64,000 nucleotides of DNA from Ciona intestinalis (Eukaryota > Chordata > Ascidiacea > Phlebobranchia > Cionidae). Positions within the stretch are counted from its first letter, which is position 1, and every line of letters begins with the position of its first letter. Of this stretch, positions 37,001 to 52,000 are shown piece after piece. Below the pieces are notes generated by a model. It saw only the letters and a list, made by a program, of their open reading frames with translations. It was not told the origin of the DNA and did no database searches. The stretch lies in NCBI RefSeq assembly GCF_000224145.3, contig NC_020173.2:1125273-1189272 (forward strand). The letters run 5' to 3'. The position numbers and the translations under genes were made by a program.

Positions 37001-40000
37001 GAGGTTTTCGATCTGAAAGGTATTTTTGTAATGGTTGTCAACACAACACAAGCTTTGGACTTTTCGAACTAATAACTTGTTACCATAGCAAACCTACTCC
37101 GAAGTGCAGAAGGTTAAAACGTAACACGATACTATATCAATACATCATTTGTGTTGAAAATATAGAGGCAACGGAGCCACCGCCCAGTTTGCCAGCAACG
37201 GATCTTTGGGTGGCTAGGTAAAAGCCTGCACGCTTCACTTGCCGCACAGATTCACCTTCTTATTCATTATAAGCCACTATATTGTGTGTTAGTTGCTTGG
37301 ATCTTTACCTGGTGACTTTGATTGAGAACTTCTTCTTTCAACGAGCACCGGCGATGCCGTGAGTGCCCGCTCTCCACGCACTCATGGCAAATCGGGCATT
37401 GACAGGACTGGCAATATATCTTTGCTGCTTCCCCGTCATGAATCTGTAACACAAAGCAATTTTAAGTATTCGAACTGATAGTTAAAATGACTAACTGATT
37501 GTGACCGATAGTACGAGAGGTAATATTTGTTTGACAGCTGAATAAAACAGTTGCATTTCTTCCACTTGAAACTTAAAAGCGACCGCGATTATGTCTCAAT
37601 TGGCGCCGCGTGCTTTGATAGCATCAATCTTCGGGCACTGTGGCTCAAATTTTCGACTTAATCCTAACGCCACCAGCGTTACCCTTTTTATTTAGAAACT
37701 CGTAATCGTCGATACGAGATAGCGATAATTGACTTTCCGTGTCTCGCCGATGCAAAGATCGCAGGAATCCGCACTTATTTACCGAGTAAATATCATTCTA
37801 CTTAAACTTCGCTTCACAAAGAAAACGTTGTCGAAATCGGTTTCAGACAACCAAACTTAAATCAAGACGTTCTCTTACCATGCAGTAAATCTTGGCTCTG
37901 CTTTTGAGCTCTTGGTTGTGGATGCCGGACTCAAACTCTGATAGAGAGACGATCTTATGTCGTCTTGTGAGCTTTGTACGTATGTGCCACGTCGAGCATT
38001 CGTTGCATAGAAAATCGGTGCAATCGAGGCAGCGAGCGATGGCCACTTTCCTATTGTCATGGTCGCATGTGTCACACATAAGAGAAGTCCCATCCTTGTC
38101 CTCGCTGCGAATCTCTTTGACCGTCTTCAGCATGTCGGACATGCTAGAGATAAAGAAATTGTCCTTTAAGCCGTTGATCCCATCTGCTGTGAGCGGTTGT
38201 TCACTCCTGCAAGTCGGGCATATCACTCTGACGCTGTTGGGCGGCGTGTACTCTTCTAAGCATTTTAAGCAAAATGTGTGCTGGCAATTCAGACTTTTCG
38301 GTCTGGTATAGGTCTCGAAGCAGATCTGGCACGTAAGAAATTCATCGTTTATCTTTGTCAGCAGGTCGATCGAACTCGCCATCATATGTCCCGCGAATCT
38401 GTAACGCAAAAGAATTTCTGTAACTAAAGCCGGCACTTGTTTGCAGCAAAAACATGGTACAAGCATTTCCGATGCAGCGACGGTCACGCGAGCCTGATTT
38501 TCGCTGCACCGGCGTTCTAAGTTCCGAAGAAACGCACTCGTCGGCGCATATAATGTTACAGGTTAGATCTGTAAATGCGCGGTCGACCGCAGAGCTATTG
38601 AGTGCGGACGGATCGTTTTCATGAGAAGTAGCCGACTCGGAAACTGCGGTCGACATAGCAACGTCGCCCAGCGCACCTGTGCGTTTGTGGTTGTACCCAA
38701 AATAACTGCTTTAGTAACACCGAACCCAAACTGACATTTTGCCTGGCATTTTTTACAAAAATAGTTTGCTACAGTTAAAACAGGCAACATGGTCGTTATA
38801 TTACTTTAAGGTCTTACAGCGCTCCTCCGGTTTAGGCTGCAGCCGCAGTGCACATATTGTTTACCCAGAGCTTTCACTCATAGGTTATACATCATACTGC
38901 ATCATCCGTTGCGATATCAGCCTAATGTTTTCAAAGCTGTCAGTCGGACAGCATGTACGTACGTATGACGTTAGTTCAATGCTGGCTAATTCGTGTGTGG
39001 TCTCGGAAGGCGTGTTAACCTATATAGGGAAAACCCACCAGGTGCCTGATCATTGGTTATGGACGCTGATATAGCAATGATTTGAATGGTCTGGTGGTTC
39101 TGAAAACATCCATTCCGGTGCCAAAGCCTTAAACCACCGGCACTTGCTCGCTGGAATTTGAAAGTTAGCCGCTAAACGGCGGTTTTAGTATACCTCTACC
39201 TCACTCGTCATCAACTAATAGATTTGGGGTCGACCAAATACGGTAGTAGTATACCGCCCACGCGTCGGTTTCCTTTATACTCAATCAACGTGAAGCTACC
39301 GCGTTATATGCGCGTACAAATATTTCTAATCGCTAATGACCTTGTTGTTTTGCAAAGCGTGCCGTAATGGTACGCGGGGTTCTTTAGCAGCCCACGGACA
39401 TAGCCCCGCGCCTTGAACCGTAGATTTTAAAGTAGTACTCAGCGTAGTTCACTCCCAAACGACCCTAAGAACAGTCGAACATTCACTTCGATGCCTAACG
39501 CAAAACCGCAAGACTTTGACTTTCTTAGTTAAAACGCTGCATCCAAACAAATATGCCGGATGCATTTATCGGCTGAGGTGTCGAGTTTCAGCCGCGAGAC
39601 CTCGTCCGTAATACCTGATGTTTTCCTTGAAGATATTGTAGTCTGGTGTCGAGCTCGCTCTTGTGCGTATCGGACTCATGGGTGGATGTTGGCGTGTACT
39701 AACAAGGGTGTTTGTGAACTACCCAAACTACTACACGATATTAAGTTTTGCTTTTAAATCTAATTTGCGAAATCTGTAAAAATGTCACACGGGCAAAATG
39801 AAAAACCGTTTACAAAACACGGCATTTAGTTATTCAGAGCAAACGCAGACACGCTACTTAATCACATTCACAGAACAATTTGCGACTAACTCTTCGCTAT
39901 TTAACGTCAAAACAGAACGCCGATCGTTATTCAACACGGAAAATCTGTGTTTTCTCAGCAAAACAAAACCGCGGGCTCTTTGACACTTGTTCGGACGCGT

Positions 40001-43000
40001 CTAAATCCGAATAGATGTAAAGACTCGGCACTGCATAACTCGGCTGCACTCATTACTAGATTATAGCAGAACAAACACTATGATTGCTTTAAGCTCGCCA
40101 AGACTAGCATGTTGCCAATTGGTTACAGTACCAGCCAAAGGTTCAGTTTTGCAAAGCTGCTCACAACTATGTCTTTTTCTTGTTGCCAGTTGCCATGATC
40201 AAGCAACCTCATAACTTTAACTTTTGTATGCGCATTTTTCCTCAAGTAAAAGCGCGACCTTTGCATTATCTATATCTTGCCTGAAATGCCTGTCTTATAT
40301 TGATAAATAGTAGGCTTACCGCCCTAGATAACGTTATACAGTGTGATTATATTCTTGATCCGAATCGAAAATTTCCTATTGTAATGCATTCATTGCATTG
40401 TCTGTCACTTCACGGCCATGTCTTCTGTTTTTGATCCCATTTCCAAGTACCAGTTACCATCTTCCTGTATCTCTGTCTCAAGGCGAAGTAAATTTCCTTT
40501 ACTTGCGATACTCCCACAGTCGCGCCTGTGCGTCCTACTTGCGCTACCAGCGCCAACTGTTTCGTCAGTTACTAACTATGCCAATTTACTTGTAAACGCC
40601 GAGTATACAAACACGGCGATTTGTTTAATTAGAAGCTTGGGTTTCTCGCCCTTGTTCCGTCCTCACTCAACAAGCAATAAATCAAACCCTCATCTATCAT
40701 TACCCTGCAGGGGCTCACTACTCCAGCGTTCAGGCTCCATTGCGCACAAAATTGCCCCGATTTTCAATCCGCCCCTTTGAAAGTCGCCATTACCGCATGA
40801 ACCGCCGTCCACAGCGGTTCAGGTGTGTTCTCAATTGCTCGAAATACGCTCGGAGACTTTGAAGTCATGCAAATAGCAGCGAGTTCGGTTCAGCTTACTC
40901 CTGGAGTCTTGTTCCTCAAATCGTTCAACTGCTATTCTTCCGTCTCTTGTTATCCAGTAACAAAAATTCAGATCCGTTGGGCCGTAACAAGTCCAAGCAA
41001 ACTCGAGAAGCGAAACGATGTTAAATTACAATGGGGAAGTGACATCTGCTGAAACTGTGGTTGTATCTGACTCTGATAGAACTTTTTGCGCTGCAAATTT
41101 ACAACGATGCTGCAATGCTTTTTAATCCGTCCAAGCAAACTGCAGTTATAAATTTAAATTGGTTCCCGAATTTTTTTGTTTACAAAATTCTTGTCCGAAA
41201 AGCGTGTCCAGGAGCTTCAGTGGCAAGATAAACACATGCGATGAAAGGAAAATTCTACTGTCGAAGTTTGGTCACGCTGAAAAGAATTCGAATGGCACGA
41301 CAAGGTCCAACGATAATTGAAGACTGTCTCCAACCCTTATGTGCTTACACAGTCACAGCATTGTTTTTAGCATATGTCGATGTTGTCATGGCTGTTTTTC
41401 TAATAGAATATTTTTGCCACAGTTAATGAGAAATATTGTTGACTCACTGTATACACTACTTCGGCACAAAACGCGCTAGAAATGATGTTAATACACCCAC
41501 GAAGCTTTTTCCACACCAGCAGAACATACGCTTGTACTACACCAGAATAATTACCGATAAGTTATCGGTTCCTTGAATTTACTGACCACACTCAAGCCTC
41601 GCTTTGAAGATCGCTTTAACTGAACAAGTCCTGTCTGTGGCGCCAACATGATTGAAGACAAATTAGCTTATCATAGATACGACGACTGGGACCACACAGC
41701 ACATCAAAACACTCAAGAGTTCCGACGTCAACTAAACGCCCAAATCTTAAACAAATCAGTGAATCGGAAATTGCCACCAAATATTCTCGTTCAAAATCGG
41801 CTATATAACAAGCCCAACCTGCCTGTGACCTTAACTCGCATCAGGTATCGACCTTTTTTCTCAAATTACTTAATTGTACCAAGGTCAACGACTAACTTCT
41901 TCTCTGTCATTCGTCATTTTCTTGGCTGACTTGATTTCTGCATTGGCATTTGCCTCCCTGTCACAAGAAACGCCTATCGCTGCAGTCACAAGTCGCAGAA
42001 CAACCGCTACGCCCGTCAGCCGCTTTTCTCTCGCAACATTCCGTTCTTTCCACCGCCTTTCTGAGATCAAGCGCACCGATAGGCCGTAGAGACGACGGAA
42101 AAGAAAACAAAAACAGCAATTTAAAGCCTATTTCGCTGCTGAGCGGTTTGAATTAAAGCGAGTTGCGATTTCTCTCGCAATATTTCATTTGTTTCACACC
42201 ACCATGACATTTAACAAAGCACAATCATAATTTCAATCGCGATTTTCACATTTCGAACAACACCAGAACTTATCGGAATTTACTTTTGCCCCCCTTTTCA
42301 TTCGCACCGTGACGTGAGATATCAGGCACTGAATCTGACCAAAAAAAGCTTAAAATTCCGTTTCTTTTCGATTCCCATGGAGATGGCTACTTAGAGGCTC
42401 CTCGCTTGACCGCAGTCACCTATAGGTCACGACCCCTTGGCATTTCTTACCCAGGTTATTTACTCAACACGTTTCCTGTGGACACTCGTTTCCGTCAACA
42501 AACGGAATCTAATGGAATTCGCTATCTTGCTACATTTCCAGATTTTCTTGTTACTTACTGGCATATCTGGTAATACATTACATTGTGTATTCTAATCAAT
42601 GCGTAGTGAATTCGATACACAGGAGTCAGTCTCCCAACAACGCTGCGGTTATTACTTTGTTTTGTTCCAAGAACATGTTGTTTCTATGGGTTACAGTACA
42701 CAGTAAATGCAAAACCGCAAGATAACGAACCTAGGCTACCTAACTACTCTGTTGCGTTTAATAGATACGGCTTATACTCTAAATCTGCGAAGTCCGTATT
42801 ATCCTAAGCCTGTTAACAAACTCCCGAATTTCACTCATAAGCAAACTGATGAATGGCTGGACATTAAGCTCTTTTGGATTCGTTCCTGCGTCTTGATCTG
42901 GCTTGACTCAAAAACTTGGCTACATAACAAAAGTGACACGAAGACACGCTTGCGAATAACCAGTTCTAATGTATTAGGCCACCCCGCCATACGCCGAGAA

Positions 43001-46000
43001 TCCCTCGCCTTCGAGTTCACATACCTCTGTGTATACTGTTTCAAACATGCGTGAAAACCGTGGCGGGCGAGCCGAGCAGTGTGCGACCCTATGCGAGCAA
43101 ATCGGTAAAACTAACACCCGGCCAGGTGCGGTTTGGACACTGATCCATTGTTCGTTATAAAAATGCACCGACCAATCGGCCATTCCGCTGGGCAGGTATG
43201 AAAACAACGATGGAATGTTGAGCAGCGTATAGGTGCTTAGCGTTAGATTTATAGCTTCCCAAGAACGCTTGACCAGCTACGAATTTAGAGCAATTTCCGG
43301 CACAGCGTGTTATTACTGTCGCTGTAACGTCAGCCTGGATTTTCTCCGCCATGTAATAACCGAGGTACGCTACGACCCGCACATACTTGGTCCGGTAATT
43401 GTTGTTTTCACAATTGTAGGTTTACATTTCTTCACGGCAGGGTTGTTGTTTATGTTTTATTATCAGTTGCACAAAGCCGCAATGGTTCATTAGGCGTCGG
43501 AACGTTTGTTTGTGTTTCACCGTTTCACGGACTTATTGTTTGTGTACCAAATCCTGTCGTCGCGGCTCATCCCACAAGAGCAACGCCGGGCCACTGTCGC
43601 CCCAGGCTATACCTCCTAAATTGATACGTTTCATAGCACCGATCAACGAGATGCCACGATCGTTGACTTAGTTTGCCATTACTGCGACCTCGCCCGTTGT
43701 TTTTACATCTATTACATTCCCCAAGTATTGTCAGGACAGCAAATTGTCACGTTTTTGTTGAATAGCGATTTTTGAATAGGATTTGTTTATAAAGGCAATG
43801 ACACTTTTAGTTGCCCGGCATTTGTGTTTCATTACAAGATCCTCCTGTGCAAAATATTTTTTTTACAAGTGCAGCGGTCTCTTAGCGCCACCAAATCTTT
43901 CAATTTTGTGATCTATCCTGCACATATGAAAATCGTTTATAAAACCAGCAAAGATTTGTCTGGCTTATTTTATCTCTAGCGCCACCCCGCGAGCCATAAA
44001 TTTCGTCTTCTCGCACTATTTGATTCTATTTTCTGGTGTACATCTTGGTTTCTGGGCGCGTCGTGTTGTTTGCACCAAACACCGTTCGACTGTGTTCACC
44101 GCAGATACTCAATCTTATCGGGCGTGCTTGGCACTAACAGGGTTAAACCGGTTTACCTTTTACGTTCTAACTTCCATATAGATACATTTGATGTCAATGA
44201 CTGTACAATATGCAAATATAAAAAGGCAAACACAGAACACTTTGTAAGATTAACCCCTCGAAAACAACAGCTTCAGTTTAAGTATTACATTGTTTTTTCC
44301 CTCGATAAGCAATCTTGGATGACGTCATTGAAACATGACGTCATCGGGTACCGTGATAAACAACTGACAGAGCAGTGAACTCACGTACACTAACGCAATT
44401 ACCAATTCTGCATTTTTTGTACTACAGCACAAACCGACAGCTAATACTTATGGGGCGTGGGCGTTATCATTACGATTTTATCATGGCGGGGGCGAATTGC
44501 ATTTCTAAAGCTAACCTATGTTTAAAAGTCAATGTTCGCTATATCTTAAAATCTTTACTCACCGATCGTCTTCCTCTTCGTCCAAATCGCAGAGGTTTCG
44601 GTTCATTATATCAGCCATCGCAATGCCTACTAAATTGCATCTAAAACTGCGTATGCAACAGCAAATAGTTACAAACAACTGAATTTAACGCTAAAGTCGC
44701 TTTATATACCCGTTTCCTAACCATATATAGTCCTCACGATAAGGGTTTATCGACACGTATTGGAGTCAAACTTGTCGTATTCAGTCACGAATCACCCATC
44801 CCGAACCTCAATCCAAGATCCACTGCACGAGCAAGCTACTACTCCGTGCCAGTTTATCTCATCAACGACTTTGCTGCGGTGGGTAACGAGCATTACGTAA
44901 CCGACAGACTTCTCTTCGTCATCCGCGTCTCCCTCAAACTTACAATACTCTCTTTGTTACCGAGCCGTGGCCTGGGATCCTCCGGCCATGCAGTCAGCTG
45001 TAGTTCGCTTTGTTTACTCGCAAATAGAAGTTATTGTAAACTTGGTCGGGTGATATCAAGCGAATCTATGCTTACGCTGCCTTAGGCACAGTTCCGATTT
45101 GTCGACTATGAGCCATAATCTCACTAATCCTAAACAACTCGTCTTCACATGACACCGTATTTACTTAACAGTAAAAAACAAACGTTTAATTTGACCTTAT
45201 CCGCCTTGCAACAACATTCGTACCGTAGACTCTCTCCCGAAAATAGGACTCAGCCTTATTATACCGCCACATTAAACCAAAACTTTGTTTTGATAAAGGA
45301 TCTACGTTGCTGAAGATTACAGTTACATACGCGTGCTGATACTTGTCTCTCAGGATGCATTTAAATTCTTTCAAACTTCTGCAACGATCTCTGTAACTAT
45401 GACAGACTACTCTCAGCACCAACAGCAACAACTACCTGAGGTCCTTGTCGTGAGACGCTCCAGCGAACAGCTCGATCGCGGCCTACGACGCCACACGCGA
45501 ATTCCGTATTTAACCCTTACGTAATCCCCTGCTAAGCTCTCCGACTCTATTTTGCATTGCGTTATACGAGATTTAAAGTTTCCCAGCATTCAGGTATCTT
45601 AAGCTTGTGTCTTGCGTTCAGTATATACAAAGGATGTCCCGATCATATACACAAAATTACGAGGAACTTTTACATAACCCAAAGTTGAAAAAAAAAACGT
45701 TTTTCGCCGGTAAAATACTAGGGTACGTTTCCTGGGCAGGAAACCGTCGCTTAAAATGCAATACTTTCAAGGCAATATATCAAAATAATACGTATGGCGA
45801 GGAAGTTATGGTGTAATTGTGAAGTATCTTTTCGCCGCAAACGAAATCCGGCTCGGTGAGGTTTGCATATTAAATAACTACAAGTTTGCGCAACGTAAAC
45901 TGAATATCGGAAATATTCAATTTTCTGAACACCACTTAAACAGTGAGATCATAAACCGCCCAGCAAACTGTCTTTATACCATCACATGTGTAATTGTCAT

Positions 46001-49000
46001 TTTACTCGGGCTTTTAAACAATTGCATCAATTGTCGTCATCGTTTTGTGTCCCAAGTTATCACGCGTTGAGTGTCACCTTTAACCTCAGGTGTGACTAAA
46101 ATACTTGGAGCGGAAAAACCCGAAACCAACATTATCGTACGCTCGCTTAAGATGATTTAGCAGCGATCTGTACAAAGCTTACTTTGTCCTGGTGCTCGTA
46201 TCACATTGCGTTGTACCTTTTCAGCGGCGCTCTTTCCCGTGACCGCTTCCCCTGCCCTTAATGCAGTTGAAAAAGGCCCGTGGCTTGCGGTAGGCTTGTT
46301 TGTTTCGGCGCTGTTTTGATGCCTGTCTGCGGTATGTTAATTTGCGTGACTCGTTTTTCCGCAAGCGGGCTGCTTTAACTGTTAAGCCAGCTTACGTACC
46401 GTCGCGAACTTGTTTTTTTATTATTTAAAATTGCTCTGTACGACAGAAAGAGTCCTTTGTTTAATTCTGTCGATTCACTAATAGATAATCTGTTCCGGAA
46501 TGATTGAGTGTTTTGGCTGGAAATCGGTGTTGCGTGTAAACATCGTGTGTGTTCAGTGCAAACAGAGAAAGATAAATAAACAAGATAATTAATTTTCGTC
46601 AATGTTCACGCAATCGGTATCTAATTTGATCAATGTGTTAGCAAATCATTGTTCAGTGTAATAAAATACGAAATTATTACAATTTCATCTAAACTACCAC
46701 CCAAATGTCGCAAAATTACTTCTTCGAATTGTCAAGTTTGATAGCGACCTCTGGCGGTTTTGCGTTGCCGTATTTTAATCCGCCCACCGTCGCCACCGTG
46801 TGATGGCTAAACATTGGCTTAAACTGATTCTGAATGACCGAGACCTCAGTACATTCATGTGCAATGTGCTGTGTTATCGCAAGCTACGATTTAATCGGAT
46901 CTACAGAACTCCGACCACGTTCGACTTAATAATCTCACGAATATGCGGGGCCTTCAAAACCCAATCCGTTCCGGTCTGTTCTCATGCACAAGCCGTTTTC
47001 GTTATTCATTGTCTGACCGCCTGAGCGGCAATAACCCCTCGCCGGTGATCAAAGGGAAACGACGCTCGCCGTTTGATGTCACCAACTGACCTACCCCACA
47101 TACGATCGCTAAAACTAGGGGCATTACTTAAGCTCTTAAAATCTCGTTTATATAACCGTGTTTTCAGGAGTACAATGCTTCCAAAAGCGTACAGTGCTGT
47201 GATTTCGTCTTTATGCGATTATAGGAAAGTCCCAGGCCCTTTCTCAATAGTACATAAGCGATCATTTGTATTCATTCTGTCCGGTTGTATCTTACACGCC
47301 GGGCAAAGCGATCACGGATAAGAATAACAAAGTACCTGTATTATCTCTGTTATATCACCGGCCACTCCTTCCCGCTTTAGATCTTCCCAATTTTGTTGAA
47401 CTTCAGTAGAACTAAAAGCAATATCGATTTTTATCAACAGTCCCTAGAAACAGGACCATAATATTAATATATATAACAAATGATGTTTGTTAAATGGTTC
47501 TCAGACAAATGCCTCGCTATATTGTCGTCAAGGTATTTACGACTCGTCATCTAAACAGTCATCATAGAACCCAATTAGTTAGTAACAGGATGTGCCTCTT
47601 AAGTTTGTAAAATAATCTGCCATTTGTGGGGCGCGCGCAGTGCAACATTAACGGTCATAAATCTGTATCGCGTGTTGTGCGCTTCACATACAATAAAGCT
47701 TAAGTTTATGTTATTAAACCCACAGCCTAATGGTGTTTATAAACACTGCATACTTTGTGGGACTATAAACAGATTGTTTATTCAGAAGAGTTTGAAATCG
47801 GTTTCTGTCTTAATGAAATACCCGCAGTTTACTTTAAACTTCGTATGTTACCTTACGCTCATTTCACATGCCTATTTTACTTTCCCCAGTTCTATAACTT
47901 CAAACACCTTTTAATTTTGGTTTTCCGTCAATTCATTAGCTTATGTGATGAGTTGTTGAGAGATTCACAACAGAGGCACGCGCTTAATTGCTTCAGGCAT
48001 CTATTCGTTTGTTTACACATCCGTATTTTGTAGCATCTATGACGCAATACGACGCTAAGTAATCGGTGTCAATCACATTTAGTCTTAATAAGTTTTATGC
48101 AAATTTATATTAATAATAAACGCATACCACCCTAGAGAAACAGTAGTTACCCCAAGATCGCAGGTGCTACCAGTATCCGCATACCTCGCTTAACGCGTAC
48201 AGACACAGATGCCAAAATTTCAAGCTGCAAGCTTACGATGCGAAATTCCAGGCACCGCTAATGCGTTAATCGTTTGATTAACTTTGCAGCCAGCTTTATC
48301 CATTTTTTCTGCTGCATATCCTAGCAAGCTGCAACGGCTCAGCTGTGACGCTTCGCCCTTGGTGCCATGTTTCAACTATTAGGTGAAACGGAATTTTGTT
48401 GACGCAAGTACCAACCACATGAAACAACGCGCGCTATCCAGAACTCCCCACTTTGTTTACACGGACGGCAAAATAGACCGTCATGCGACACCGGGCATCC
48501 CTGTTTTTGTTTTGGTTTGCGCTTCATTGCAGCCCCATAGCGTTCAATTGCTGCCTTTTAGTGATCGTTTTCGTGAGCTGTTTTTGGACGAAAGTAACAG
48601 TACCTTTCAGACTTTGACAGCCCGGTATGTCTACCCTGTAGCAAGGAAACACGTCAGAGCATCGACCGTCGTAAAACAGTTTCCCTAAGCGTCCGAATCG
48701 GAATTGGATCCGTTTCACTTAAAACAATAAGTTGTTTTGTGTTCACGCTATAAACCCGTTTTGACAGCATGTATAAACGCATAAGGTTCTGTACCTTACG
48801 AATGTAAGCGGCACTGGCGTCCGTTTTAACCGCGTATTGATATATTCCTCTATTCCAATTCTCCTTTATGTTTGACATTTCAATTTTTTAAAGTTCCGTC
48901 TGTGGGCAGTTGGTGAAATTGCCCATCAGTGACAACAGCCTCTGACGCACATAGGGCCAGAGTAGATGGCATTGTGAAATGAACGTGTTGGCCACCTTGC

Positions 49001-52000
49001 TTGACTTAAGTCTATATCTGCATGTACAGGAAACCACGAGCTTTCTCAACTGGTGGTCGTTCCCACCGTGTGTAACGCGGAATAATGTACGGTTATATAA
49101 GCACTTACTGCTATGTATACTGCCAGCGTAAAGCAACCGAATGCTGTGTAATTACCTCCACAGCTGTGTCTTTTCGTATTTAGCATCACCTGATATTCGA
49201 GTATTTACAGAACTCAAGTTTTGCGGTAATTGTTGTTTTAGTTTACTCTCCTAAACTTTATGTTCGTGAGTTTAATTGGGTGGTCGGGCTTCACGCTTCA
49301 GGTACCGTTGGTTCTCGTAGCTTAAACCCAGCCAGTGAGATAGTCATGGCTTGCTTGTTTCACGCATGGGAGAAGCATGAGCTGCGACAAAGTTCCAGGC
49401 AATTTTAGCCCGGTGGAATGAGTTGCATCGGCGCCTTACGATCGCACCAGACGTCTTTACTCCGCCAAAAATTCCACCTCCCAGCAGTCTGCGTACACAC
49501 ACCGCTTAGCGGAAAAGAGCCTTTGTTTTAAGCCAAACTATAACCGAGTAAAGTAACCGCATTGACGATATCACCGCCCAAGGCGAAAACCTCGACCAAG
49601 AATGTTCATATCATACCATTCGCCGGCTCCTCCGTATAACGAGGCTGTCATCGCCTTTGTTTCCGCTCTCCTAATTCGCACTTAACACGGCGCCGGAATG
49701 CGCCGATCAGTTCGGCCCGAGCGCCCCAGGCATTTTGCGTTCTGATGCCATTCCGCTAATCTTGCTTGCATATTCAGTTTGCCGTAAAAGCTCCACCCTC
49801 TCTGTTGCACGAAGTCGGAACACGACAGCCTGAAATCATCCAAGGCTTGCTTATCTCGTAATAAACATCGCTTGCAGATAACGCAAGCTCCGACCTCGCC
49901 GCTAATTAAAGCATGCGCGTAGCCGACGACCGCGCAGATAAATCACACAAAGCTATCTCCTTCATTGATCGTTGTAAACATGTTCAAGCCCTATAAGCCG
50001 GAAGCACCAACTCCACTAAAGGCATTCCCGATTCGCCACGTCAATCTAACAATCCGTGTCATCGCTTAGAAAAGCACAGATCGCAAAGCAGCGACTTTGT
50101 TCTTCGGTTTTCCGGCCCAAAATAGACCGCACGATCAAATTGCCAGCAATTTGTTGTCGCTAATCCCACTTCCCACGCAAAAACGCCGCTAGTTCACACA
50201 CCTAATTGTCGCAAAACAACAATGACTTTTAGCTTGATTAATCGGCACCCGAATTTCACAGCTGACATTTCGCCATTGCTTCCCCTTTGCATCGCTTGAT
50301 CGGCTTACATATCTCCCAGGCACAAAGCGGGCCCTGTGCCCAGCCATGCCAATATGCCGCTGGTTAATGCGTCATCTCCGGGCAATATAAACTGTCCATT
50401 GTTTCACTTTGTTATGACAGTCCACTCCTGTTCTCCATATAGGGTTACCATGCCCACCACATCCGACTTCCGTCACACGAAAGCGATAAATTGTGATTTT
50501 CCGTGTATCAATTTACGTTTCGCGTCGATCCGGACGTTAAATGGCATCGCTTATATTTAAAACAAAAGTGGTCTTATAGTTAAGAACCATATACTACTCA
50601 TTTTTATCTTTTGCCTTGTTGATGAGCTAACAGTATCCATTTTACCCCACAGTTCTATACGTAGCGCACACTAAACCGCATTTTGTTTCATACATTGTCT
50701 CATCTCTCAAATCGTTCTTTTAAACCCATTGAATCATGGTCGCACCCAGCAGTCATATACGTCGGAGGCGGAAACGTCCAAATTTACGAGCATCCGAGCG
50801 TAAAATCGTGTTTCAGCGCCCGCGAGAAAGCTGTAAAGCTTTTCGATCGTTTCCCGGTAAAAGTAATAATATAGATTTCCTTTCACTGCCACTGCTCGGG
50901 CATGATATGTTTACCCAATCCCGTTTCTCCCTACAGTAAGAAATTGCCACAAAAATCCTGTTTACCTAAAATTACTACTCTCTCAGTCGCATTACACGTG
51001 TAATAAACGCAAAACTGACAGTTAAATTTCACGTATGGGACTGGCATTGTCCATATAACATTTAGTATACAACTGGGTATAGCTTATTGTGCACCATTAA
51101 ATAAAAGTAAGGCATAACTTTTTAGAAGGAACACCACTCACCGTATTTTAAATGTAGTTTCGTATATTCTTTAGCTATCGTCCTTATATTATGCAGCCGT
51201 TTATTACAGTGAGTTAAAGTTCAGTTATGTATTCCTGCGTTTTAGTATAGCATAATTAATCAATATTCAATTAAAGCTACGTTCTGCAACAAAATAAGGT
51301 CATTTTAACTTGTGTGTCTGGAAACATATAGCAGTGTGGGGAAAGATGGGACACCCTTTTTTTCAGTTTTTTCGTCCCTATTGGTATAGTAAACAAAGAA
51401 AATACACAGAATTTTAAAATCGTTTCCTCACGACACCCGTAGGGATGTTCGGATATTATGTACTAAAGATGTCCCGTCTTCCCCCACCCTTCTATATTTT
51501 ATATGCTACTAAAAGAGATATTTTGTGAAGATGTTTTAGCAGAGCACTTAGTTCGTAACTCCGCACGTAAAGCGCATATTCTTGGTGGGACAAAAAGGGG
51601 TTCAATTATAACTTGGCACCCCTATTTGCTTATCCACGGTCATTGCTTTAAATACATGGCGCACTGTTCTTTGTAGTTTTGGACAACTAAATAATTCCTA
51701 ACCAAATTCATATGCTTAAGCTAAAAAAAACTCCCCTCAGTTAATTTTCCCATTACATACCACTCATACTGTAAACGATCATAATCACAAATAACTCTGC
51801 TGTCCTGTTCTAATTCCCGGGCAGTTTTGTCGCCATCATTAAGCACATTTCGCTGCTCAGCCGTGGACCGCATACCTTCGTTTACACCTGGACCCTTTCG
51901 CCTTGGTTCAGTGCATCTTCTATCTTCCTTCTCCTGGCCTACTCTTATAGCTGTCTTACCCCGCAGCCCACAGTCGAGCATCCACGTTTTGCGTTCTGCC

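Noticed and set aside
38386..38656. Longer N-terminus for the TRIM-NHL protein (frames starting at 38487 or 38656)
   Set aside because: A good acceptor (TTGCGTTACAG) ends at about 38401, just before MMASSID, so sequence above it is more likely intron and untranslated exon. TRIM proteins usually start shortly before the RING.
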